59,207 bases of DNA, taken from contig CAJTXY010000005.1 in assembly GCA_910583685.1 (NCBI GenBank), positions 1-59,207 on the forward strand. Direction: 5' to 3'. Below the pieces are notes generated by a model, which was not told the origin of the DNA, made no database searches, and worked only from the letters and a program-made list of their open reading frames with translations. The position numbers were made by a program, and so were the translations under genes. This document shows positions 48,524 through 56,212 of the stretch, piece after piece. Every line of letters starts with the position of its first letter. The first letter of the stretch is position 1. This DNA comes from an uncultured Bacilli bacterium (GTDB taxonomy: Bacteria; Bacillota_I; Bacilli_A; RF39; UBA660).

Positions 48524-49537
48524 TTATTTTTTATTTATATTACATAAGTATTTTGCAGTACGTACCATTTGAGCAGTATAACTCATTTCATTATCATACC
48601 AGGCTACTACTTTTACTAACTGACGTCCTTCTACCTCTAATACACTGGTTGAAAGTCCATCTACTAATCCCCCAAAGTGAGATCCTATGATATCACTTGA
48701 TACAATTGGATCATCTGTGTAACCAAGGGTTTCGTTGGTATTTTCTTTTAGGGCAAGGTTGACTTCTTCTTTTGTAACTTTTTGTTTAAGTTCTAGAACT
48801 AAATCAATCACAGAGCCTGTTGCTACAGGTACACGCATTGCTGTTCCGTCTAGTCGTCCATCTAAATCCTTTAATACTTTTCCAATGGCACTGGCAGCAC
48901 CTGTAGATGCTGGAATAATGTTAGCAGCGGCAGCACGTCCACGGCGAGCACGTATTCCCTTTTTATGCGGTACATCTAAAGTTGCTTGATCATTTGTGTA
49001 TGCATGTACTGTGGTCATATAACCTTTTTCAATTCCAAATCTTTTATGAATTACATTTAATACTGGAGCTAGACAGTTAGTCGTACAACTTGCTGCTGAT
49101 ATTATCTCTTCTTCTCCTGTTAATTCTGTTTCATTTACATTATATACAATTGTTTTTACATCTCCCTTGGCTGGAGCGGAAATTACTACTTTTTTAGCAC
49201 CTGCTTCCATATGAGCGTATGCTTTTTCTTTATCGGTGAATTTTCCTGTACATTCCATTACAACATCGATATTTAGATCTTTCCATGGTAAGTTTTTGGG
49301 ATCTGTTTCTGCATATACTTTTACTTTTCTATCTCCAACAATGATAACATCATCTTCACTTTTGATTTCTTCTACTCTGTAATTACGATGATTGGTATCA
49401 TATTTTAGAAGGTAGGCCAGTTGTTCTGCGTCTGTTAAATCATTGATTGCTACTACTTCAAAATCACTACTTTCTTCCATTAATCTAAAAACAAGTCTTC
49501 CAATTCTTCCGAATCCATTGATGGCTACTTTTATCAT
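48524..49537 (-). CDS. gap: Glyceraldehyde-3-phosphate dehydrogenase
   Basis: Start at ATG 49535-49537, preceded by AAGGAGG, giving the normal 337 residues; the longer frame covers the promoter. NAD loop INGFGRIGRLVFR, active-site SAASCTTNCLAPVL (Cys), HAYTNDQ (His), and RRGRAAAANIIPASTGAA. It has its own promoter and terminator, so it is separate from pgk. Confidence 0.97.
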   Translation of the reverse strand: MIKVAINGFGRIGRLVFRLMEESSDFEVVAINDLTDAEQLAYLLKYDTNHRNYRVEEIKSEDDVIIVGDRKVKVYAETDPKNLPWKDLNIDVVMECTGKFTDKEKAYAHMEAGAKKVVISAPAKGDVKTIVYNVNETELTGEEEIISAASCTTNCLAPVLNVIHKRFGIEKGYMTTVHAYTNDQATLDVPHKKGIRARRGRAAAANIIPASTGAASAIGKVLKDLDGRLDGTAMRVPVATGSVIDLVLELKQKVTKEEVNLALKENTNETLGYTDDPIVSSDIIGSHFGGLVDGLSTSVLEVEGRQLVKVVAWYDNEMSYTAQMVRTAKYLCNINKK

Positions 49538-49559
49538 TTTCTTAGTCCTCCTTATTTTC

Positions 49560-49588
49560 ATTATATAGTTTTCCACAGTTACACGCAA
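49560..49588 (-). promoter_or_regulatory. gap promoter
   Basis: Minus strand -35 TTGCGT (49583-49588), spacer 17, -10 TATAAT (49560-49565). Confidence 0.7.
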
Positions 49589-49628
49589 TATATTCACCAG
49601 ATTTTGACAGTTTTTGGCTGTAAAGAAA

Positions 49629-49651
49629 ATATCCACAGTTTTTGTGGATAT
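49629..49651 (-). terminator. Terminator of nucleoside kinase gene
   Basis: ATATCCACA (49629-49637) and TGTGGATAT (49643-49651), perfect 9-bp stem with 5-nt loop, followed on the minus strand by TTTCTTT. It overlaps the stop codon. Confidence 0.75.
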
Positions 49652-51303
49652 TAATCGTGGAAGCAGCTTCCACCAATAAATTCTCTTAAAATGGAGTCTT
49701 GCGGAATACTTTCTGACGGAATTGGTAAGAAAAGATGCAAGAAATTAATTAGCCTTTTTGCTTCTTCATAATATTCTGAATTTACATCTACTGAATACAG
49801 CAATGGTTCTACATATGTTTTTAGTACTCCTAGTTCGTAGATTAAGGCCGTATTAAAGACTACATCAGCATCATCTTGATATGGAAATATATATTTTTCC
49901 TCTCCACGTCTTACAGATGGCCAACTTCTAAGTGTTGCTTCTACATTATAACCTCTTGTACGATTATCGCGAATCATTCTTCGTAGCAGTCTATTATCTG
50001 TTGTTGAAATTCTATTGTGGTCGTCCATATTTAGTTCTGTTAAGGCGGACAAGTAAATTTTATATTTTTTCTCCCTTTTGATATTTGTTAAAATATGGGG
50101 ATCTAGTCCATGAATTCCTTCAATTAGAATCAAATCTTTTTCACCTACTTGTAACTTTTTATTGTACTCTTTTTTCCCAAGTAAAAAATTATAAGTTGGT
50201 ACTGTTACTTCTTCTGATGCTATTAGTTTTTCCAGATGATTATCAAAGAGGTTTAAATCAATTGCTTCTAAGCACTCATAATCTGGTTTACCATCTTCTC
50301 CTATTGGATTTTGGTCCTTTTCTACAAAATAGTCATCCATTGAAATTACCTTTGGTGTTTTTCCTAAACTTTGCAAATACATACATAACTTTCTTGTTGT
50401 TGTTGTTTTTCCAGATGAAGAAGGCCCTGCTAGTAGGACAATTTTAACTTCGTCTTTTTTTACTATTTCTTTGGCGATTTCTAAAAGACGATTACTAGTA
50501 ATCATTTCGTTCATTCGAATTAAGTCACTAATTTTTCCAGTTGATACCATACCATTTAACTCTGGAGCATTTTTCACATTCATCATTTTTGCCCACTTGC
50601 GACATTCTTTTAAAATATCAAACATATGAGGATGGTGTTCATACTCTTTTATTTTGTCATTGATATAGACTGTTGGAAAACGTAGTACGAAGCCATATTC
50701 ATTAATATAAGTTAAGTCAAAATCTTTTATATACTTTGTTGAAATTGGCATTAGGTAATAGAAGTAATTATAAAGATTTCCTAATCGATATAAATTTACA
50801 TATGAATTGGTATTATACTTCATTACACCAACTTTAGAGGAATCACCAATTTGGTTGAAATAGTTTATAGCATCCATCCTGTCAACGTGGACTTCGCTAA
50901 TGTTTAAGTCTTTTTCCACAAGGGAGCACATTTTTTCTTTGATTTTATTAACTATTTCTTCCGATATTTTGAAATCCACTTCTATGTAGATTCCTTTATC
51001 TATCGAATGCTGGATTTTCATATTTTTATTATTTCCATATAGTTCTTTAATTGCATATTGAAGTATAAATTTAAGACCATTGACGTGTACGCGGCTTCCC
51101 TCACGAGATGTTAAATCTAGAAACTCAATTTTAGCAGGTTCTAAAATCTTTGTTGTCAACTCCCTTAAAACACCATCCACTCTAGCTAATAAGATGGGAT
51201 AACGAAAATGATCTTGTTCTAATTTGGCAAGTTCTTCTAACGTTATTTCTTTTGGCACTTCTCTTTTTTGATTATTGATTATTATTTCTATATTTTCTAT
51301 CAT
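49651..51303 (-). CDS. Uridine kinase-family nucleoside kinase with TGS/ThrRS-like N-terminus
   Basis: Start at ATG 51301-51303 with AAGG about 9 nt upstream; the GTG 9 nt earlier is too close. 550 residues. N-terminal TGS-like segment (EIIINNQKREVPKEITLEELA) and a ThrRS editing-domain-like region to about 200. Then comes a P-loop kinase: LAGPSSSGKTTTTRKL (Walker A), MDDYFVEKD, DLILIEGIHGLDP (Walker B-like) and RRMIRDNRTRGY lid. This two-part architecture is common in Firmicutes and of uncertain substrate. Divergent from clpP. Confidence 0.9.
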   Translation of the reverse strand: MIENIEIIINNQKREVPKEITLEELAKLEQDHFRYPILLARVDGVLRELTTKILEPAKIEFLDLTSREGSRVHVNGLKFILQYAIKELYGNNKNMKIQHSIDKGIYIEVDFKISEEIVNKIKEKMCSLVEKDLNISEVHVDRMDAINYFNQIGDSSKVGVMKYNTNSYVNLYRLGNLYNYFYYLMPISTKYIKDFDLTYINEYGFVLRFPTVYINDKIKEYEHHPHMFDILKECRKWAKMMNVKNAPELNGMVSTGKISDLIRMNEMITSNRLLEIAKEIVKKDEVKIVLLAGPSSSGKTTTTRKLCMYLQSLGKTPKVISMDDYFVEKDQNPIGEDGKPDYECLEAIDLNLFDNHLEKLIASEEVTVPTYNFLLGKKEYNKKLQVGEKDLILIEGIHGLDPHILTNIKREKKYKIYLSALTELNMDDHNRISTTDNRLLRRMIRDNRTRGYNVEATLRSWPSVRRGEEKYIFPYQDDADVVFNTALIYELGVLKTYVEPLLYSVDVNSEYYEEAKRLINFLHLFLPIPSESIPQDSILREFIGGSCFHD

Positions 51304-51415
51304 ATGACACACCCTTTTTCTATTCTACTTTTTTAGTATATCATATTTTGACGAAAGAGAATACGCATATTTTTTTCTTTTGCTGTCTATAATATGGGTA
51401 GGAAAGGGTGATAAA

Positions 51416-51997
51416 ATGAGTTTAGTGCCTGTTGTTGTGGAAAAAGATATAAACGGAGAGCGTAGTTATGATATTTTTTCTCGACTTTTAAAAGAGAGAA
51501 TTATTATGCTAAGTGGGGAGATTAACGATCAAATGGCAAATAGTATTGTTGCCCAACTTTTATATTTGGATTCCATTAATCACGATGATATTAGTCTATA
51601 CATCAATTCCCCAGGTGGTGTTATTACAGCGGGTATGGCAATATATGATACTATGCAATTTATTAAAAGCGATGTTACTACTATTTGTGTTGGAATGGCT
51701 GCTTCTATGGCTTCTTTCTTACTTGCGAGTGGGGCAAAAGGCAAACGTTTTTGCCTTCCAAATTCTGAGGTGATGATTCATCAACCTTTAGGTGGTGCAC
51801 AGGGGCAAGCAACGGAAATTAAAATTGCTGCTGAACATATTTTAAAGCTTAAGGATAAGTTAAATCGATTGCTTTCTAAGAATACTGGAAAAGATTTACA
51901 AACTATTGAACACGACACAGAAAGAGATAATTTTATGGATGCAGAGGAGGCTTTAGAATATGGCCTTGTTGATAAAATTGTAGAAAGGGCTGATTAA
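51416..51997 (+). CDS. clpP: ATP-dependent Clp protease proteolytic subunit
   Basis: Start at ATG 51416-51418 with AAAGG about 8 nt upstream; 193 residues, normal. Catalytic Ser in GMAASMASFLLASG, His in VMIHQPLGGAQGQ, Asp in ERDNFMDAEEA. Works with ClpX/ClpC in protein quality control. TATAAT at 51388-51393 is the likely -10. No CtsR-type tandem heptads were noticed. Confidence 0.97.
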   Translation: MSLVPVVVEKDINGERSYDIFSRLLKERIIMLSGEINDQMANSIVAQLLYLDSINHDDISLYINSPGGVITAGMAIYDTMQFIKSDVTTICVGMAASMASFLLASGAKGKRFCLPNSEVMIHQPLGGAQGQATEIKIAAEHILKLKDKLNRLLSKNTGKDLQTIEHDTERDNFMDAEEALEYGLVDKIVERAD

Positions 51998-52038
51998 CAG
52001 TACCTTTTTTGATTATCTCCATTTATTTTTATAATTTA

Positions 52039-52082
52039 AAACCATTCTATTTTGTTATACAATGAAAACTTTAGAATGGTTT
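52039..52082. terminator. Bidirectional terminator between clpP and whiA
   Basis: AAACCATTCTA (52039-52049) with TAGAATGGTTT (52072-52082), 11 bp; T-rich on the plus side, A-rich on the other. The genes are convergent. Confidence 0.8.
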
Positions 52083-52119
52083 CTTTTTATATTTTTTCTT
52101 CTATGCTAGGTAGGGAGAG

Positions 52120-53055
52120 TTATAATCTCGTCTTTGATAGTTTTTCAGCTAGTTCTTTCACTTTACGAAAACGATGATTTAGGCCAGACTTTGTAATTTT
52201 TTTCCCTGTTTCAAGAGAGATAATTTCACTTAATTCCTTTAAAGAAGCCTCAGGATACTTTATTCGATATTCTAATGCCTCTTTTGTTTTATCATCTAGC
52301 AATTCTATGGCCATATACTCTTTTATTATACCGATTTGTTTTAATTGATTACTAGCGGCATCGACAACTTTATTAATATTTGCCTGCTCACAGTTATTAA
52401 GACGATTGGTCTGATTTTTTTTATCGCGATAGATTCTAACATTTTCGAAATACATTACAGCATTAGAGGCTCCTAGTATTTTTAAATAATCACTTATCTT
52501 CTCTGCTTCTTTAATGTAAATCATATACCCCTTATCACGGGTTAAAATTTTTGCATTTAAATCAAATATATTTAAAAGTTTTTGAACAAAAACGGCCTCT
52601 TCTGGTTTCGATATTAAAAGTTCCATATGATATCTAGAAGTTTTTGGATCATTAATACTTCCCTGACATAAAAATACTCCTCTAAGATAAGATCTAATTT
52701 CCTCATTAGCTCCTACAATATATTCTGGTGGGGACCCTAGGTAGTTTTGGCTTTCATCAAAATAACCAATATCTTTTAGGATCATCATTAGATTCTCTTT
52801 TATTATTAATACATAAAGTTTATTTTTAGAAAAGTTTAGATTCTCTTTTGTTTCTACTTCCACTTTGCTTTCATATAAGTTTTCTAACATTAAGACTAAG
52901 CGGTTTACAATTGCAGTATTTTCTGTTGTTAGCCTTAACATATTTTGTGCTAATTCTCCATTGTTTCGAATAAATCCAGAAAGTTCTGCAATTAATTCTG
53001 ATTTAGATCCTTCTATATTTAATATTTCATTTTTTATTTTGGTTGTATAAGACAT
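52120..53055 (-). CDS. whiA: DNA-binding protein WhiA
   Basis: 311 residues. N-terminal LAGLIDADG-homing-endonuclease-like region without catalytic acids (ELIAELSGFIRNNGEL; YLRGVFLCQGSINDP) and a C-terminal helix-turn-helix (LKELSEIISLETGKKITKSGLNHRFRKVKELAEKL). In Bacillus it affects chromosome segregation and division. 1 nt after yvcK, the conserved partner. Confidence 0.96.
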   Translation of the reverse strand: MSYTTKIKNEILNIEGSKSELIAELSGFIRNNGELAQNMLRLTTENTAIVNRLVLMLENLYESKVEVETKENLNFSKNKLYVLIIKENLMMILKDIGYFDESQNYLGSPPEYIVGANEEIRSYLRGVFLCQGSINDPKTSRYHMELLISKPEEAVFVQKLLNIFDLNAKILTRDKGYMIYIKEAEKISDYLKILGASNAVMYFENVRIYRDKKNQTNRLNNCEQANINKVVDAASNQLKQIGIIKEYMAIELLDDKTKEALEYRIKYPEASLKELSEIISLETGKKITKSGLNHRFRKVKELAEKLSKTRL

Positions 53056-53056
53056 T

Positions 53057-54010
53057 TCAATTCCTCATTAAGTAAGAAAATATTTCACTAGATAATTTTT
53101 GACTATTATGACGAATTACATTTTCGACAACCGTAAGTGTATCTACCTCAATTAACTCTGTATTTAAAGACTTTAGGGCCTCTTTATCTATTAATACTGG
53201 TTCTTTGGTCTCTTCTGTTTGATATTTTTCTACAATCTTTTTATCTAATTGGGTATTTCCTGCAATTACTACATCTATTTTTCTTTTATTTAAATATTTA
53301 TTTATCATATTGATATGATCCGATACCATAAATCCGTCTGTTTCACCTGGCTGTGTCATTGCATTACATAAGTACATAATAGGGGCATTGGTATTATCAA
53401 TTGTATTTATAACTTCTTTACAAATAATATTAGGTAGTAGGCTTGTATAAAGGCTTCCCATACTAAAAATAATTAAATCACTATTTTTAATAGATTCTAT
53501 TACTTCTATGTTTACATTGGGTTCTTCTTTGTAATAAATTCTTTTTACTTTTTGTGGAGATTTTGTAATCTGTTCTTCTCCCTCGATTATTTCTCCTGTC
53601 TCACTTTCTCCCATTAAAGTTAAATTCGCATCTTCTGAGATTGGCAATACCTTGTGTTTTACATCTAAAAGTTCTGATAATGCTTTGATGGAACTTTGTA
53701 GATTCCCTGTAATTTCTAATAATGCTGTTAAAATTAAGTTTCCAACTTTATGTCCATCTAAATCACTTGAGGTTTGAAAACGGTATTCCATTAATTCTTT
53801 AATAATAGGAGATGTGCTAGATAGATTGGTAATTACTTTTCTAACATCTCCCACTGCTGGTGTATTAAATTCTTCTCTTAGTTTCCCTGTGGATCTTCCA
53901 TTGTCAGATACTGTAATCACTGCTGTAATATCAACAGGAAAGTCCTTTAGTCCTCTAAGTAAATAAGACATTCCTGTTCCTCCACCTAGTATTGTAACTT
54001 TCTTATTCAT
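53057..54010 (-). CDS. yvcK: YvcK/CofD-like gluconeogenesis and morphology factor
   Basis: Start at ATG 54008-54010; the in-frame GTG 9 nt upstream abuts the GAGGAAG ribosome site. 317 residues; ILGGGTGMSYLLRGLK (nucleotide-sugar loop), TVSDNGRSTGKLREEF, GDVRKVI, and MGSLYTSLLPNII. Binds UDP-GlcNAc in Bacillus. The usual third member rapZ is absent between trxB and yvcK. Confidence 0.95.
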   Translation of the reverse strand: MNKKVTILGGGTGMSYLLRGLKDFPVDITAVITVSDNGRSTGKLREEFNTPAVGDVRKVITNLSSTSPIIKELMEYRFQTSSDLDGHKVGNLILTALLEITGNLQSSIKALSELLDVKHKVLPISEDANLTLMGESETGEIIEGEEQITKSPQKVKRIYYKEEPNVNIEVIESIKNSDLIIFSMGSLYTSLLPNIICKEVINTIDNTNAPIMYLCNAMTQPGETDGFMVSDHINMINKYLNKRKIDVVIAGNTQLDKKIVEKYQTEETKEPVLIDKEALKSLNTELIEVDTLTVVENVIRHNSQKLSSEIFSYLMRN

Positions 54011-54059
54011 CCTTTTCACTTCCTCTTTTTAATTGTATGCAATATCAAACTCGCTTATT

Positions 54060-54980
54060 TTATGATTCTATTAAAGACTTTGATAAGTGAATTGCGGCAA
54101 TTGCTCCATCTGATGCGGCTGTTACAATTTGGCAAATTTCTTTTTCTCGTACATCTCCTACTGCATAAATTCCTTTTATATTTGTTTCCATATTTGCATT
54201 GGTGGGAATAAACCCTTCTTCATTGGTAATGCCTAAATAGGAAAAATGATCTGTTTGCGGAATATAACCAATAAAGATAAAGCAGCCTGTTGCTGGAATA
54301 TTTTCTATTTCATTTTCTTTGTTTATTCGTATGTGAGAAAGTTTACCATCTGTTTCTATTAACTCTGTTACATTCGCATTTGTTATCACTTCAATATTAT
54401 CAATGTATTTTAATTCGTCTTGTAAGTATGACTTTGCTCTAAACTCTTCACGTCTATGAATTAGTGTTACTTTTTTGCAAAGGGATGACAGATAGATCGC
54501 TTCTTCTAGGGCTGTATCTCCCCCTCCTATTACTACCACTTCTTCGCCTTTAAATAAAGCTCCATCACAGGTTGCACAGTAGCTAACCCCACGCCCTGTT
54601 AATTTTTCTTCTTTGGACAATCCTAACTTTCTTGGTGTTCTTCCTGTGGCAATAATTAAGTTTTTTGCTACGATTTCTCTATTATCATCTAAAACAATAA
54701 TTTTCATATTTTGATCTAACTTTACATTGGCAACTTTTTGATACAGTATTTCCACTTCTAATTCTTTTACTTGAGTTAACATTTTAGTAGCAAGTTCTGC
54801 TCCTGTGATACTTTTAAATCCTGGGTAGTTTGTAATTGTTATGGTTTTTGTTACTTGACCGCCAGGTGTTTCTCCTTCTATCAGTAGACAGTTTAGACCT
54901 GAATGTTTTAAATATATTGCAGAAGTCATCCCAGAAACTCCTGCTCCTATTATTACTACATCATAATTATTTTCTTTCAT
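54060..54980 (-). CDS. trxB: Thioredoxin reductase
   Basis: Start at ATG 54978-54980, within the lgt end (GAAAGAAAATAA overlap), giving 306 residues like other TrxB. FAD loop VVIIGAGVSGMTSA, redox pair CATC in VSYCATCDGALF, NADPH loop VIGGGDTALEEA, and YAVGDVREKEICQIVTAASDGAIAA. Reduces thioredoxin. Confidence 0.97.
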   Translation of the reverse strand: MKENNYDVVIIGAGVSGMTSAIYLKHSGLNCLLIEGETPGGQVTKTITITNYPGFKSITGAELATKMLTQVKELEVEILYQKVANVKLDQNMKIIVLDDNREIVAKNLIIATGRTPRKLGLSKEEKLTGRGVSYCATCDGALFKGEEVVVIGGGDTALEEAIYLSSLCKKVTLIHRREEFRAKSYLQDELKYIDNIEVITNANVTELIETDGKLSHIRINKENEIENIPATGCFIFIGYIPQTDHFSYLGITNEEGFIPTNANMETNIKGIYAVGDVREKEICQIVTAASDGAIAAIHLSKSLIES

Positions 54981-55782
54981 TTTCCCACTCGTCCTTTGCA
55001 TATAAATTTTCAAATCTTCCACTTCTTTTTGGATGAATTACAAAGAAGTACAGTCCAATGATTAGACAGATAATGGATGCAATTTGTGCTACTTTAAAGC
55101 TTCCTAACATCAGGGAGTCTAGACGCATCCCTTCTATGATGAAGCGAGCACTAGAATACCAAATTAGATAAAATCCCATTAATTGTCCGTTTTTAAGTCT
55201 TGGGTACTTTCTTATTAATAATAGCGCTCCAAAGCCAAAGAGGTTCCAGATGGATTCATAAAAGAAGGTGGGTTGATGGTACTGTCCCATAATATACATT
55301 CCGTTGATTACAAATTGAGGTACTCCTGCACTTTGGAGTTTGGAAGCAGTCGTTATTGCTCCATAGGCTTCTTGATTAAAAAAGTTCCCCCATCTTCCGA
55401 TTGCTTGCCCTAAGATTAGTCCTACTATAATCATATCAAATATTTTTAGGGTATTCTGTTTATACTTTTTACAGTAAATAAGGGCAAATAAGCCTCCAAA
55501 GAGAATTCCTCCATGAATGGCAAGTCCACCATTCCAAATTTCTAGTATTTCTAATGGATTTTTTGAATAATAATCAAAGTGGAATGTTACATAATAAAGC
55601 CTTGCTCCTATGATTCCAAATATAACAGAATAAAAAAGAAGATTGATAAAAAACTCTTGATCAATATGCTTTTTCTTTGTTTCCAAATAAATAACGGTAG
55701 AGGCTCCTAGTATGGCTAAGAGAATAAAAAGTGAATACCAATATATTTGAAAAAAGCCTAAATCTAATGCTATTTTACTCAT
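54967..55782 (-). CDS. lgt: Prolipoprotein diacylglyceryl transferase
   Basis: 271 residues, seven membrane helices. IHGGILFG (His-Gly-Gly), signature GRWGNFFNQEAYG, and RFIIEGMRLDSLML. Transfers diacylglycerol to lipobox Cys. Overlaps neighbours on both sides (8 nt upstream; 14 nt downstream), so tightly coupled. Confidence 0.97.
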   Translation of the reverse strand: MSKIALDLGFFQIYWYSLFILLAILGASTVIYLETKKKHIDQEFFINLLFYSVIFGIIGARLYYVTFHFDYYSKNPLEILEIWNGGLAIHGGILFGGLFALIYCKKYKQNTLKIFDMIIVGLILGQAIGRWGNFFNQEAYGAITTASKLQSAGVPQFVINGMYIMGQYHQPTFFYESIWNLFGFGALLLIRKYPRLKNGQLMGFYLIWYSSARFIIEGMRLDSLMLGSFKVAQIASIICLIIGLYFFVIHPKRSGRFENLYAKDEWENERK

Positions 55783-56203
55783 ATTTTTTCACTCTCCTTA
55801 CGATTGGCTTGATAATAAGCCCTTCCATCAAGAAGTTCATAATAGAAATTAAGATCGCAATCCATAGAGCAATCCAGAAATTATTTAAATCAAAATGGCT
55901 TCCTAATATCCAATCTGTTAGTTTTAAAATAAACAGATTAATAAAGGGATAGAAAAGTCCCAATGTAATTCCTGTTATAGGGATTGTTAGAGTCACTAGA
56001 ATCGGCTTTATGGTAATGTTTAACAAATAAACAATGAAGACAACTAAAAATGAATAAATATATGAATGGTTTAAGTCAATATAGAGACTATCAAAAAGAT
56101 TAGATACTATAACAAAAACAATGGTATAGCCTATCATATAAATAATCCATTCTAATAGTCGGTTTACTCTTGTAAAACCTTTGACTTCCTTAATTATTTG
56201 CAT
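55775..56203 (-). CDS. YvlD-like four-helix membrane protein (phage-holin superfamily IV)
   Basis: 142 residues with four hydrophobic segments; IKPILVTLTIPITGITLGLFYPFINLFILKLTDWILG is the conserved core of the YvlD / DUF360-type family. Role unknown, often near stress or lgt genes. 9 nt after uvrA. Confidence 0.85.
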   Translation of the reverse strand: MQIIKEVKGFTRVNRLLEWIIYMIGYTIVFVIVSNLFDSLYIDLNHSYIYSFLVVFIVYLLNITIKPILVTLTIPITGITLGLFYPFINLFILKLTDWILGSHFDLNNFWIALWIAILISIMNFLMEGLIIKPIVRRVKKYE

Positions 56204-56212
56204 TTTCCCACC

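Noticed and set aside
49560..49655. DnaA boxes or a replication origin (TATCCACA, TGTGGATA, TTTTCCACAG)
   Set aside because: The two near-consensus boxes are the arms of a terminator hairpin overlapping a stop codon; there is no cluster of boxes, no AT-rich unwinding region and no dnaA or dnaN gene.
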